Assembly: GCA_016705475.1 (NCBI GenBank)
Contig: JADIYD010000006.1
Span: 372,001 to 436,000, forward strand
Source of the DNA: Betaproteobacteria bacterium
GTDB taxonomy: Bacteria; Pseudomonadota; Gammaproteobacteria; Burkholderiales; Rhodocyclaceae
DNA length: 64,000 nucleotides
Direction of reading: 5' to 3'
The number at the start of each line of letters is the position of its first letter. The first letter of the stretch is position 1. The notes under the pieces were generated by a model, which saw only the letters and a program-made list of their open reading frames with translations, was not told where the DNA came from and did no database searches. Made by a program: the position numbers and the translations under genes. Below, piece after piece: positions 27,754 to 38,400 of this stretch.

Positions 27754-28953
27754 ATGAACAAACAGATTCAGGACGCCTACATCGTCGCCGTGACCCGTAC
27801 CCCGGTCGCCAAGCGCAAGGGCATGTATCGCAACGTGCGGCCGGATGACCTGCTGGCCCACGTCCTCAAGAGTGTCATGGCGCAGGCGCCGGGGCTGGAC
27901 CCGGCACTGATCGGCGACGTGATCGTCGGTTGCGCCATGCCGGAAGCCGAGCAGGGCATGAACGTCGCCCGCATCGGCGTCTTGCTGGCCGGGCTGCCCA
28001 ACAACGTGCCGGGCATTACCATCAACCGCTTCTGCTCATCCGGTTCGCAGGCTGTGGCGGATGCCGCCAACCAGATCCGCCTCGGCCAGGCCGACGTGAT
28101 GATTGCCGCCGGCACCGAGTCGATGACAGTGATGACCAACATGATGGGCAACAAGGTGGTGGTCAATCCGGCGGTGTTCGCCCACGACGAGCAGCGGGCC
28201 ATCGCCTTCGGCATGGGTCTGACCGCCGAGAAGGTGGCGGAGCAATGGCACATCAGCCGCGAGGAACAGGATGCCTTCGCCTACGCGTCCCATCAGAAGG
28301 CTTGTGCAGCGATCGATGCCGGCCATTTCAAGGCCGAGATCACGCCGTATCTGGTCGACGAGTATCTGCCCGACCTGAAGACCGGCGAGGTCAAGCATCG
28401 CCAGCGCCTGGCCGAGCATGACGAAGGGGCGCGTGCCGACGTGACGGTGCAGAGTCTGGCCAAGCTGAAGCCGGTTTTCCACGCCAAGGGTTCGGTAACG
28501 CCCGGCAACGCCTCGCAGATGTCGGACGGCGCGGCGGCAGTGCTGCTGGTCTCGGAAAAAATTCTCAAGCAGTTCAATCTGGTGCCGCTGGCGCGCTTCT
28601 GCAGCTTTGCCGTGGCTGGCGTGCCGCCCGAAATCATGGGCATCGGCCCGGTCGCGGCGATTCCCAAGGCGCTCAAGCTGGCCGGCATCGCCGAGCATCA
28701 GCTCGACTGGATCGAGCTCAACGAAGCCTTCGCCGCCCAGGCGCTGGCCGTATTGAAGGATGTGCTGCTCGACCCGAGCAAGATCAACCCGCTCGGCGGC
28801 GCCATCGCACTGGGCCATCCGCTCGGCGCGACCGGCGCCATCCGCACCGCCACACTGGTGCATGGCCTGCAGCGTACCGGCGGCAAATACGGCATGGTCA
28901 GCATGTGCATCGGCACCGGCATGGGTGCCGCCGGCATCTTCGAACGGCTGTGA
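27754..28953 (+). CDS. fadA: Acetyl-CoA C-acyltransferase (3-ketoacyl-CoA thiolase)
   Basis: A 399-residue thiolase with the nucleophilic Cys in TINRFCSSGSQAV, the catalytic His in GGAIALGHPLGATG and the second Cys in VSMCIGTGMGAAG. It partners the upstream bifunctional enzyme as a FadA-type thiolase that cleaves 3-ketoacyl-CoA. GGAGAA precedes the ATG. The next gene starts 10 bases after its stop. Confidence 0.92.
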   Translation: MNKQIQDAYIVAVTRTPVAKRKGMYRNVRPDDLLAHVLKSVMAQAPGLDPALIGDVIVGCAMPEAEQGMNVARIGVLLAGLPNNVPGITINRFCSSGSQAVADAANQIRLGQADVMIAAGTESMTVMTNMMGNKVVVNPAVFAHDEQRAIAFGMGLTAEKVAEQWHISREEQDAFAYASHQKACAAIDAGHFKAEITPYLVDEYLPDLKTGEVKHRQRLAEHDEGARADVTVQSLAKLKPVFHAKGSVTPGNASQMSDGAAAVLLVSEKILKQFNLVPLARFCSFAVAGVPPEIMGIGPVAAIPKALKLAGIAEHQLDWIELNEAFAAQALAVLKDVLLDPSKINPLGGAIALGHPLGATGAIRTATLVHGLQRTGGKYGMVSMCIGTGMGAAGIFERL

Positions 28954-28963
28954 GGGGGCGACC

Positions 28964-30730
28964 ATGAGCGACTATCGCGCCCCGATTCAAGACATGCGCT
29001 TCGTCATGGACGAGCTGGCCGATCTGCCCGGCATCGCCCGCCTGCCCGGTTTCGAGGAGGCGACGCCCGACATGGCCGACGCCATTCTCGAAGAAGCGGC
29101 CAAATTCACCGGCGAAGTGCTGGCCCCGCTGAATGCCATCGGTGACCGTGAAGGTTGCCGCTGGCAGAACGGTGCGGTGAGCACGCCGCCGGGCTGGAAG
29201 GAAGCCTATCGCCAGTATTGCGAGGGCGGCTGGAACGGCATCGCCTGTTCGCCGGCCTTCGGCGGACAGGGCCTGCCCAACGCGCTGGCCGTCGCCGTCA
29301 AGGAAATGGTCTGTTCGGCCAATCTGGCCTTTTCGGTTTGTCCCTTGCTGACCACCGGCGCCATCGAAGCCTTGATGACCTGCGCCAGCGGCGAGCTGAT
29401 CGAGACCTATCTGGCCAAAATGATCAGCGGCGAATGGACCGGAACGATGAACCTCACCGAGCCGCAGGCCGGTTCCGATCTGGCGCTGTTGCGCAGCCGG
29501 GCCGAGCCGCAGGCGGATGGCACGTACCGCATCTTCGGCCAGAAGATCTTCATCAGCTACGGCGAGCACGACATGGTCGACAACATCGTGCATCTGGTGC
29601 TCGCCCGCCTGCCCGATGCGCCGGCCGGCGTGAAGGGGATTTCGCTGTTCCTGGTGCCGAAGTTTCTGGTCAATGCCGACGGTTCGCTCGGTGCGCGCAA
29701 CGACGTGGCCTGTGCCTCGATCGAGCACAAGCTGGGCATCCACGGCAGCCCGACCTGCGTCATGGCCTTCGGCGAGCAGGGCGGGGCGGTCGGCTATCTG
29801 CTCGGCAAGGCGAATCGCGGTCTGGAATACATGTTCGTGATGATGAACGAGGCCCGCCATGGTGTTGGCCTGCAGGGTGTTGCCCTCGGCGAACGGGCCT
29901 ACCAGCATGCGCTGGCCTATGCCGCTGAGCGCAAACAGGGGAGGGATGCAGTGACTGGTGAGGCACTGGTCACCATCGATCGCCATCCCGACGTCAAACG
30001 CATGTTGATGTTGATGAAAACTCGGGTCGAGGCGGCGCGGGCGCTGGCCTACTACACGGCCGGCCTGCTCGATCGATCGCATGCGGAGAATGACGAAGAT
30101 GTGCGCCAGCAGCAGCTCTTCCTGGCCGAGTTTCTTATCCCGCTGGTCAAGGGCGGTGGCACCGAGATGGGCATCGATGTCACCTCGCTGGGCATCCAGA
30201 TCCATGGCGGCATGGGCTTCATCGAAGAAACCGGCGCCGCCCAGTTCTGGCGCGATGCCCGGATCACCACGATCTACGAAGGCACGACCGGCATCCAGGC
30301 CAACGACCTGATCTTCCGCAAGCTGCTGCGTGACCGCGGCGCGACGGCGCAATGGCTGTTTGCCGACATCGAGCGGACGGTATCTGCCTTGCGCAGCCAT
30401 GCCGATGTTTCGCTGAATGCAATCGGCAAATCGTTGCAGGAAGGGCTGGGACAATGGCGCGAGGTAACGCGCTGCGTGCTGGCGAGTGCAAAGAGCCAAC
30501 CGGAAGGTGCCTTGACCGCCGCCGTGCCTATCCTGCATCTGGCAGTCACTGTCAGCAATGGCTGGATGATGGGGCGTGCCGCGCTGATCGCCCGCCAGCG
30601 CCTTCACGAAGGCGATGCGGCCGCGGAATTCCTGCAGGGCAAATGCGTGTCGGCCCGTTTCTACGCCGATCACGTGATGCCGCGGGCAGGTGCGCATGCG
30701 GCTACCGCCCTGAATTGCCTAGTGGGCTGA
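28964..30730 (+). CDS. Acyl-CoA dehydrogenase, long type with C-terminal extension
   Basis: A 588-residue paralogue of the protein at 8623. It has the same APIQDMRFVMDEL opening, EWTGTMNLTEPQAGSDLALL, the catalytic-Glu motif TTIYEGTTGIQANDL and the extra helical C-terminal domain. ATG 28964 follows GAGGGGG; an upstream in-frame extension overlaps fadA and is not credible. It is last in the operon and is followed by a strong terminator. Electrons would pass to the EtfAB encoded at 6920-8599. Confidence 0.92.
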   Translation: MSDYRAPIQDMRFVMDELADLPGIARLPGFEEATPDMADAILEEAAKFTGEVLAPLNAIGDREGCRWQNGAVSTPPGWKEAYRQYCEGGWNGIACSPAFGGQGLPNALAVAVKEMVCSANLAFSVCPLLTTGAIEALMTCASGELIETYLAKMISGEWTGTMNLTEPQAGSDLALLRSRAEPQADGTYRIFGQKIFISYGEHDMVDNIVHLVLARLPDAPAGVKGISLFLVPKFLVNADGSLGARNDVACASIEHKLGIHGSPTCVMAFGEQGGAVGYLLGKANRGLEYMFVMMNEARHGVGLQGVALGERAYQHALAYAAERKQGRDAVTGEALVTIDRHPDVKRMLMLMKTRVEAARALAYYTAGLLDRSHAENDEDVRQQQLFLAEFLIPLVKGGGTEMGIDVTSLGIQIHGGMGFIEETGAAQFWRDARITTIYEGTTGIQANDLIFRKLLRDRGATAQWLFADIERTVSALRSHADVSLNAIGKSLQEGLGQWREVTRCVLASAKSQPEGALTAAVPILHLAVTVSNGWMMGRAALIARQRLHEGDAAAEFLQGKCVSARFYADHVMPRAGAHAATALNCLVG

Positions 30731-30788
30731 GCGCGAAAGATCCTTGCGTCAGGAGCTTCGGGGAATCTCTTCGTCGTCTCCACTTTCT

Positions 30789-30812
30789 GGGGCCTTCGGG
30801 CCCCTTTTTTTA
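30789..30812 (+). terminator. Intrinsic terminator after the beta-oxidation operon
   Basis: GGGGCC-TTCG-GGCCCC hairpin followed by seven T residues, the same hairpin as at 14201. The dispersed element begins immediately after it. Confidence 0.92.
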
Positions 30813-30849
30813 TGTCAAAATTCGGCACTTTTTCCGGTTGACCGTGGTA
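30811..30849 (+). repeat. Dispersed element, after terminator
   Basis: TATGTCAAAATTCGGCAC, then TTTTTCCGGTTGACCGTGG. It matches the consensus from the CGGC block onward. It lies directly between the terminator and an inverted repeat upstream of the sensor kinase gene. Confidence 0.8.
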
Positions 30850-30868
30850 TTGCGAATTTTGGCAATAC
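30847..30868. promoter_or_regulatory. Inverted repeat upstream of sensor kinase
   Basis: Arms GTATTGC and GCAATAC flank an eight-base spacer. It starts where the dispersed element ends and lies about 65 bases before the kinase start. It could be an operator or a short leader hairpin. Confidence 0.4.
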
Positions 30869-30931
30869 TATTACTTTTGGCCTAGGCTACAATAAACGTG
30901 CAAGCTGCGGATTGCGTGGCGAAAGGAGTGC

Positions 30932-32533
30932 ATGGTGTTTGTTGCCAACGAAAAGACTGTGCCGAGGATTCACCTGATCGGCACCATCACCATGGTCCTG
31001 TTCCTGGCCGTGGCGCTGGCCGCATTCTTCACCTGGCAAAATCTTGCCGAGCGCCGCGAATCGTTTGCCCGTATCGAGCAGGGTGTCAGCGAGCAATTGA
31101 AAGCCCGCGTGACAGCGGAAATGGATCGCGCCCTCGGTTACATCGACTTCGCCCGCTCGCGCACCGAAACAGCATTGCGTCAAAGCGTTGTGCAGCAGGT
31201 CGATACCGCGTTCCAGATCGCGCAGGCGATCTACGACCGCGAATCACCGCGCCGCCCAGCAGCCGAGGTGAAGCGCCTGATTGTCGAGGCGCTGCGGCCC
31301 GTTCGTTTTTACGAAGGCCGCGGCTATTACTTCATCGACGACATGGATGGCCAGTTCATCCTGCTGCCTACCTCGCCGCAGCTTGAAGGCAAGACGCTCC
31401 TCGACAATAAGGACGACACTGGCCATTTCATCATGCGCGGCCTGATCGAGGCTGCCGGCAAGCCCGATGGCGAGGGATTCTCGCGCTACCGCTGGTACAC
31501 GCCAGAAGACCCGAATACGATGTCCGACAAGCTGGCCTATGTGCGTCGCTTTTCGCCGTATGACTGGCTGATTGGCACGGGCGACTACACCTATAAATGG
31601 GAGCAGTTGCAGCAGCAGGAAGCGATCGAACGCCTGCGTTCGGTGCGTTTCGGTGCCACGGGTTATATCGCCCTGCTCGACCGCGAAGGGCGGGCGCTGA
31701 TCTCGCCGGTAAAGAAATCGGTCGAGGGCATGCTGGCTAGCGAGTTGCCGCCGCTTGAGCGCTCAGCGCTGCTGACGATGATTGAACAGGCGGATCGTGG
31801 CGGTGGATTTATCAGCTATGAATGGCCGAATCCCGAGACCGGCAAGCCAGCCACAAAGACGGCACAAGTCCGGCGGGTCGAGCCCTGGGGCTGGATTGTC
31901 ATTGCAACGATTTTCGATGATGAATTTCAGAGCACCCTGGACGCGGAAACGGCGCGCTACGAAGAGGCGGCCAGTCAGCGCCTGCTCACCTTGTTGTATG
32001 TGATTTTCGGCGCGCTCGGCATTGCCCTGGCCGGCTCGCTGCTCTTTTCACGCTGGTCGAAGCGGCTTTTTGAAAACTATCACCGTCAAAACCTTGCCCA
32101 GCAGGCCGCTTTGCAGGCCAGCGAACAGAAACTGGCGACCATTCTCGACAGCGTTGAAGCATTCATTTACATCAAGGGCATCGATTATCGCTACCTCTAC
32201 GCCAACCGCCGGGTCAGGGAGTTGTTTGGCAAGTCGATGGAGGAAATCGTCGGGCATGACGATTCCGTATTTTTCGACGAACAAACGGTCGGGACCTTGC
32301 GAGACAATGACCGGCGCGTGCTTGAGCATGGCGAGCGGGTGGCCGAAGAGGAGGTCAATACCAGCCTTGATGGCAGGGTTCAGAGTGCCTACGTCTCAGT
32401 CAAGTTGCCCCTGCGTGATGCGGCGGGCAATATCTACGCACTGTGCGGCATTTCAACCGATATTACGGCCCGAAAGCTCAGCGAGGCCGAGCTTGAACAG
32501 TATCGCCATCATCTAGCAGCCTGTCGGGCTTGA
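30932..32533 (+). pseudogene. Hybrid histidine kinase, 5' part, interrupted by IS
   Basis: The N-terminal 528 residues of a sensor kinase. ATG 30932 follows AAAGGAG. There is a transmembrane helix at about 13-35 and a periplasmic Cache-type sensor (FYEGRGYYFIDDMDGQFILLP and a second related segment FGATGYIALLDREGRALISP). A second transmembrane helix (LLTLLYVIFGALGIALAGSLLF) and a PAS domain (about 400-510) follow. The frame runs into the insertion sequence after HHL and stops at 32533. The kinase core lies beyond the IS. Joining 32516 to 34048 restores one continuous 931-residue frame, so the gene is a recent insertion knockout. A truncated membrane sensor could still be made. Confidence 0.93.
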
Positions 32534-34043
32534 CCCGAGCGATTCCAAGAAATTGAGCTTACGAGGCCGGAATTCGCTGATTTTTGCCTGAAGACGCACG
32601 ATTCCTTCTGTTTTTTGCTACTGCGGACGCAATACGGCCATGCGTTTCAAATTCCACGCGAGGCACACCAGCGTCCATTCACCGGTCACCTGCTTTAGTC
32701 CCCGTAGCGAGAACTGGCGAAAGCCCAGCACGGACTTGATGATGCCGAACACGGGTTCGACCGTTTGCTTGCGCAAGGCATAGAGCGCCCGGCCTGCCTT
32801 TGTTTTCAGCTTGTGCGCCATGGTTTGGGTGGGGCTGGCGTTGGCAGGCAAGGCCGCAGGTTCGGTAAAGCGCTCTTGCGGTGCCGGATGGTGTTTGTCA
32901 CGCTTCACCGCAATGAACGGGTCAATGCCACGGGCCTCGCAGGCCTCAGTATTTTTGGCGCTGTAAAAACCGGTGTCGGCTAACAGGCGTTCCACTTGCC
33001 CCAGAGATGCCGGCAACGCGGCCAATTGCTCAAGCATCGGCAGCACCTGTTCTTTGTCGTTGCTGGCTTGTGTGACACCCAGCGTAACGATCAGCATGCT
33101 GGTCGTGTCGACCGCGGCCTGAGCGTTGTACGCTTGTTCAAAGCCACCACCGGGCACCGGCAGCATCCGCGATTCCTCATCGGTCAGATTGAGTTGGTCT
33201 TGTGCCTTTGGCCCGGCAGTCGGTGGCTTTGGCGGCTTACCGCCGGGCTTCTTGCCGCTTTCCTTTAACTTTTGTGCGCGATGTGCCAGCTTGGCCTCGT
33301 GCTCGGCCTGCTCTTTCTCAAAACGGGCTTTGGCCCGTTCCTCTATCTTGACCTTGGCTGCTGCCATGGCTTCCAGCCGCACTTGGCGACGGGCTATTTC
33401 TTCAGGCAGATTCATGCCGTCCGGCACGGTAGATTGGTCGGCTTGCTCTGCTTGCGCCAGCAAGGATTCAACTTCCGCTTTGAGTTGGATTTCCAACGGC
33501 TCAATGCGCCCATGTGACAGGGCGCTGTGGCGAGAGGCATTCGCCTTGATCTTGGTGCCATCCAAACTGAGGGTGCCCAGTGTCAAGAGTTTCATTTCCT
33601 GGGCCATCTCGAGCACTTGTACGAACAGTCCCGCCAACTCATCGAGAAAGCGCCGGCGAAAGGTCGCCAGCGTGTCGTGGTCAGGGTGGGTGCCGGCGGC
33701 AATGTGGCGAAACGCCACCGAGTCGTAGGTCGCTCGTTCAATCTTCCGGCTTGAGAAGACGCCGTTGGCGTAGCCATAGATCAGCAAGGCCAACAATACG
33801 GTGGGGTGGTACGCTGTACTGCCACGACCTGCGTAGGCTTTCTCCAGGGCGCTGACGTCGAGTCCATCAACGACTTCGACAATAAACCGGGCAAGGTGGT
33901 CTTCCGGGAGCCATTCATCGACCGAGGGCGGAAGAAGGTAGCCGGTCTGGCGGTCGACAGGATGAAAGCGGCTCATTGCTCGGACTGGGTTTGGTTGGCA
34001 CGTCAGCATTATCTCATTGGCGGTACTTTAGTCCGACAGGCTG
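32517..34043 (-). mobile_element. IS1182-family insertion sequence, 1527 bp
   Basis: The ends are imperfect inverted repeats: CAGCCTGTCGGGCT at the left, and CAGCCTGTCGGACT at the right read inward. They are flanked by an exact four-base duplication CTAG (32513-32516 and 34044-34047). One transposase gene on the minus strand fills most of it. Removing the IS plus one CTAG rejoins the kinase frame exactly. The element looks intact. Confidence 0.95.
32618..33976 (-). CDS. IS1182-family transposase
   Basis: A 452-residue DDE transposase from ATG 33976 (MSRFHPVDRQTGYLLPPS); an upstream ATG at 34009 would add 11 residues. N-terminal DUF772-type region (AYHPTVLLALLIYGYANGVFSSRKIE), catalytic Asp in TLSLDGTKIKANAS, second Asp in LLADTGFYSAKN, and the Glu in VEPVFGIIKSVLGFRQFSLRG. 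A lysine/glutamate-rich coiled coil sits in the insertion between them. The frame is complete, so it is likely active. Confidence 0.95.
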   Translation of the reverse strand: MSRFHPVDRQTGYLLPPSVDEWLPEDHLARFIVEVVDGLDVSALEKAYAGRGSTAYHPTVLLALLIYGYANGVFSSRKIERATYDSVAFRHIAAGTHPDHDTLATFRRRFLDELAGLFVQVLEMAQEMKLLTLGTLSLDGTKIKANASRHSALSHGRIEPLEIQLKAEVESLLAQAEQADQSTVPDGMNLPEEIARRQVRLEAMAAAKVKIEERAKARFEKEQAEHEAKLAHRAQKLKESGKKPGGKPPKPPTAGPKAQDQLNLTDEESRMLPVPGGGFEQAYNAQAAVDTTSMLIVTLGVTQASNDKEQVLPMLEQLAALPASLGQVERLLADTGFYSAKNTEACEARGIDPFIAVKRDKHHPAPQERFTEPAALPANASPTQTMAHKLKTKAGRALYALRKQTVEPVFGIIKSVLGFRQFSLRGLKQVTGEWTLVCLAWNLKRMAVLRPQ

Positions 34044-34047
34044 CTAG

Positions 34048-35258
34048 AAGCGCTGGTCAGTTCGCGCACGGAAGAGCTGGCCGAAGCCAAGGAACTGGCT
34101 GAATCAGCCAGCCAGGCGAAAAGCACCTTCCTCGCCAACATGAGCCACGAAATCAGGACGCCGATGAATGCCATCATTGGCCTGGCGCATCTGCTGCGCA
34201 AGGATGCCAGTGAGCCCAGGGCTATCGATCAGCTGGACAAACTCGCCTATTCGGCAAAGCATTTGCTGAGCATCATCAACAACATTCTGGATTTCTCGAA
34301 AATCGAGGCGGGCAAGCTGTCGCTGAACAAGGCGGCGTTTTCACCGGCGCAGATCGTCGAATACAGCGTGAGCATGCTGGCTGAGCGTGCCTCGGCCAAG
34401 GGGCTCAAGCTGGTCTGCGAAATCGATCCGGCTTTGCCGCCTGAGGTTTCCGGTGACGCGCTTCGGCTGGAGCAATGCCTGATCAATTATCTGGGCAACG
34501 CCATCAAGTTTTCCGAGCAGGGAACGATCACCCTCCGTGCTTCGGTTGACGCAGACGATGGCGATGCCGTGCTGATGCGTTTCGAGGTCAAGGATCAGGG
34601 GGTGGGCATCTCCGCCGAGCAATGCGCTGCCCTGTTCAGCCCGTTCACTCAGGCTGACGACAGCACGACGCGCCGTTTTGGTGGCACCGGCCTGGGTCTG
34701 GCCATCAGCCGCCAGTTGGCGCACATGATGGGGGGCGAGGTTGGCGTCACGAGCAAGCCGGGCGTTGGCAGCACATTCTGGCTAACGGTTCGTCTGCCCC
34801 GGATTGTTGGCAGCGTTTCGGTCGAGGCGCCGGTCGAAGTCTTGCCGGCCACTTCGCCCGATGTGCTCATAGCGCAGGATTTTGGGGGGGCTCGGGTGCT
34901 CCTGGTCGACGACGATGCGATCTGTCGCGAAGTGGCGATGGAAATGCTGTTGTCTGTCGGCTTGCAGGTCGACACAGCAGAAAATGGTCAGGAGGCGGTG
35001 GCCAATGTCGAAGCGAACGACTACGCGCTGGTGCTGATGGACATGCAGATGCCGGTGATGGGCGGGCTTGAGGCCACCCGGGCTATCCGGGCGCTGCCCG
35101 GCAAGGCGGCAGTGCCGATTCTGGCGATGACAGCCAATGCCTTCGATGAAGACCGTCAGGAATGTCTGCTCGCTGGCATGAACGACCATATCGGCAAGCC
35201 GGTCGACCCGGATGTACTTTTCGTGACGCTGCTCAAGTGGCTGGATAAGTCGGGCTGA
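34048..35258 (+). pseudogene. Hybrid histidine kinase, 3' part, separated by IS
   Basis: The continuation of the kinase split by the IS. A short coiled coil (SRTEELAEAKELAESASQ) leads into the HisKA box with the phosphoacceptor His in ANMSHEIRTPMNAI. The HATPase domain (NYLGNAIKFSEQG, VKDQGVGISAEQ, GTGLGLAISRQL) and a C-terminal receiver (VLLVDDDAICREV, LVLMDMQMPVMGG, GKPVDPDVLF) follow. The first in-frame ATG is 34140, just before the H-box, with no evident Shine-Dalgarno, so independent expression is doubtful. It probably fed a signal to its own receiver and an unlinked partner before disruption. Confidence 0.92.
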
Positions 35259-35270
35259 CCCATCGGGGAG

Positions 35271-35307
35271 TTTCATTTTTCGGTCTTTTTTCCGGTTGAC
35301 CGCAGCA
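35271..35307 (+). repeat. Dispersed element between the two kinase genes
   Basis: TTTCATTTTT, CGGTCTTTTT, then TCCGGTTGACCGCAGCA. One of the copies closest to consensus. Confidence 0.9.
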
Positions 35308-35422
35308 GGCGTGCTGCGCCTGAATGATCACCACCAAGGCAGAACGAAGCATTAGAATTGCTGCCTCTTCTCGCGGTCATTCAGCGAGTGCCTGGGCTTT
35401 CACGCCATCGGTGTCATCAAAG

Positions 35423-38400
35423 ATGAATTCAATTGATATTTTCCCGTGGGACGACAACTTCAACACGGGCTTGCCCAGTGTCGATGAACAGCATCGCAAG
35501 CTGGTCCGCCTGCTCAATGTGCTGGCCGGCCACGTTGCCTTCAAGTCCGACGGGCTTGTGCTCGATCGCGTGTTCGACGAACTGGCCGATTACGCGGTGT
35601 ACCATTTCGCATCGGAAGAGGCGATCTGGCGCGAGTATCTGCTTGATGACCCAAGTGAGATAGCGCACCGAAAGACCCATGCCTCGTTTGTTCAGGAAGT
35701 CGCGCGCATGCGCGAGGGAATGGCCTCGCGGCCCTTGATGGAAGTGGCCGAAGAGACGCTTGGATTTCTCGCCCGTTGGCTGGCTTCGCACATTCTCGAG
35801 ACTGACCGCTACATGGCCTACGTCGTTCTGGCCATGAAGGAGGGATTGCCTCTCGCTGACGCGAAAATCCGGGGCAAGGAAGATATGGGTGGAACGACGC
35901 GAACGCTGATTGACATCATTCTGTCTATCTACGGCACCTTGTCCAACAACACCTTGCGTCTGATGCGCGAACTTTCAGGTCACCGGCTGGCCCAGAAGTC
36001 GTTGAACGAAGCCAAGGCGGCGCTCGAAGCATCAAACAGCCTGCTTGAAACGGTTTTGGACAACGTGCCTGTGCGCATTTTCTGGAAAGATCGTGAACTC
36101 AATTATCTGGGGTGCAACCCGGCTTTTGCCAGTGATGCAGGCAAGACCTCGCCGCAGGAGCTGATCGGTCGGAGCGACTATGAGATGGGCTGGGCGGCCG
36201 AAGCCGATCTCTATCGTGCCGATGATCGCAAGATCATCGAATCCGGCATCGCCAAGCTCAATTACGAGGAGCCGCAAACGACACCGGACGGCAAAGCCAT
36301 CTGGCTCCGCTCGTCCAAGGTTCCACTCAAGGGCAGCAACAAGGAGACCATTGGCATCCTTGGCATCTACGACGACATCACGGAGCGCAAAGTTGGCCTT
36401 GAGGCGCTCAGGCAAAGCGAGGAGCGGCTTCGTCTGGCCTTGCATGCGGCAAATCAGGCCTGGTTTGACCTCGACTTGAACACCGGGGCGGTGGTCGTCA
36501 GCCCGAACTACGCACGGATGCTTGGCTACGAACCGGGTGAGTTCAAATCCAGCTTGGCCAACTGGCTCGAACACGTCCATCCCGATGACCTCGATGCGCT
36601 CAAGCAGCAATTCGATCGCTGCCTCAAACACCCTGGGGCGCAGTCCATGGATTACCGTCGTCAGACCCGATCAGGCGGCTGGCTCTGGATGCAGTCGGTC
36701 GGAGAGGTTGTTGAGTGGGATGGCGAGAATCGCCCGCTGCGCATGATCGGTATTCATACCGACATTTCCGAGCGCAGGAAATCGCTGAACGAGCAAAACA
36801 GGCTCAATCGGGCTCTGCGCCTGCTCAGCGAGTGCAATCTGGCGCTGGTCAGAAAGGACTGCGAAACGCAGCTTTTGAATGATGTCTGTCGTTTGATCGT
36901 CAAGACCGGCGGCTACATGGGCGCCTGGGTTGGCTATGCCGAACACGATGCAGCAAAAACCGTCCGCCCGGTGGCTCAGTCTGGCTGCGACGAAGGATAT
37001 CTGGAGAGGGCGATCATCTCCTGGGACGGTGTCAGCCAATATGCCGAGGGGCCGACTGCGCGGGCGATTCGTTTCGGTCAGCCGCAGATCAGCCAGGACC
37101 TGCAGGGCAGCAATGGGCAGGAGCCCTGGCGCCTTGCTGCCATCGGGCAAAATTACCGTGCCGTCATCGCGCTACCGTTGAGGCAGGATGAAAGCGTTAT
37201 CGGTGGCCTGTGCGTTTATGCAGCAGAATCCCGTGCCTTTGGCACCGAAGAGGTCAGTCTGCTGGAGGAGCTGGCGTCCAATCTGGGCTTCGGCATTTCG
37301 AGTCTGCGCACCCGGGCCGAGCGTGAACGGGCGGAGGCAGCCAATAAAGCCAAAAGTTCGTTCATCGCCAACATGTCGCACGAGATTCGCACGCCCCTCA
37401 ACGCGATCAGCGGCATGGTTCATCTGCTGCGCCGCTCAGGCGTCACGGCCGAGCAGGACAGCCGCCTCGAGAAAATCGATGCGGCCGGCCAGCATCTGCT
37501 GGAAATCATCAATGCCGTGCTCGATCTCTCGAAAATTGATGCCGACAAGCTTGAGCTGGAAGATGTCGCTGTCGACATCAATAGCATTCTTGGCAATGCA
37601 GCGGCCATGGTTGTTGAGAGGGCCCGGGCAAAGAACGTCGACTTGCTGGTGAGCCATGTTCCGGCTCTGCCACTGAGAGGCGATCGGACCCGGTTGCAAC
37701 AGGCCGTTCTGAATTACCTTTCCAATGCCGTGAAGTTTACCGAAACAGGCAAGATCGAACTCGGCTGCCGGATCGTCGAGTCGACGCCGGATGACGTGCT
37801 GCTCCGTTTCGAAGTCAGGGACAGCGGTGTCGGCATTTCGGCCGAAGCCTTGCCCCGATTGTTTTCTGCGTTTGAGCAGGCAGACAACTCGACGACGCGC
37901 AAGTACGGTGGAACGGGGCTTGGTCTGGCCATCACCAAAAAAATCGCCCAGTTGATGCAGGGTGATGCCGGTGCCGAGAGCGTTGTCGGGCAAGGCAGTA
38001 CCTTCTGGTTTACCGCCCGGCTCAAACTGGTCGGGCAGGCCGCGGCGGGCGTGGGGGAGGCCTCGCAGGCGGATACCGAGTCAAGGTTGCGGGAGAATTT
38101 CGCGGGCCGCCGCGTTCTGCTTGTCGATGATGAGCCGATCAATCAGGAAATTGCCCGCATGTTGCTGGAAGACGTTGGCCTCGTTGTCGATGTTGCCAAC
38201 GATGGCCTCGAGGCCATCGCTGCCGTTGCCGACAGCGCGTACGACATCGTGTTCATGGACATGCAGATGCCGAAGATGGACGGGCTGGAGGCGACACGGA
38301 GAATCCGGCAATTGGCGGGGTATGGTCAGACGCCTATCATCGCCATGACGGCCAACGCTTTTGTTGATGACCGGCAGCGCTGCATGGCTGCCGGCATGAG

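Noticed and set aside
25346..27754. An 802-codon open frame antisense to the bifunctional hydratase/dehydrogenase
   Set aside because: Artefact of codon bias on the opposite strand; no start signals, no recognisable domain. The same applies to long antisense frames at 28898-30697, 56478-58064 and 60424-62313.
14201..30812. Identical GGGGCC-TTCG-GGCCCC hairpins at 14201 and 30789 as a repeat family
   Set aside because: Both are ordinary UUCG-loop terminators at operon ends; identity over 16 bases of a common terminator design is not evidence of a separate mobile repeat.
34140..35258. An independent kinase gene starting at ATG 34140
   Set aside because: It begins in the H-box without upstream signals, and the frame joins perfectly to the sensor half across the IS; it is the 3' part of a split gene.
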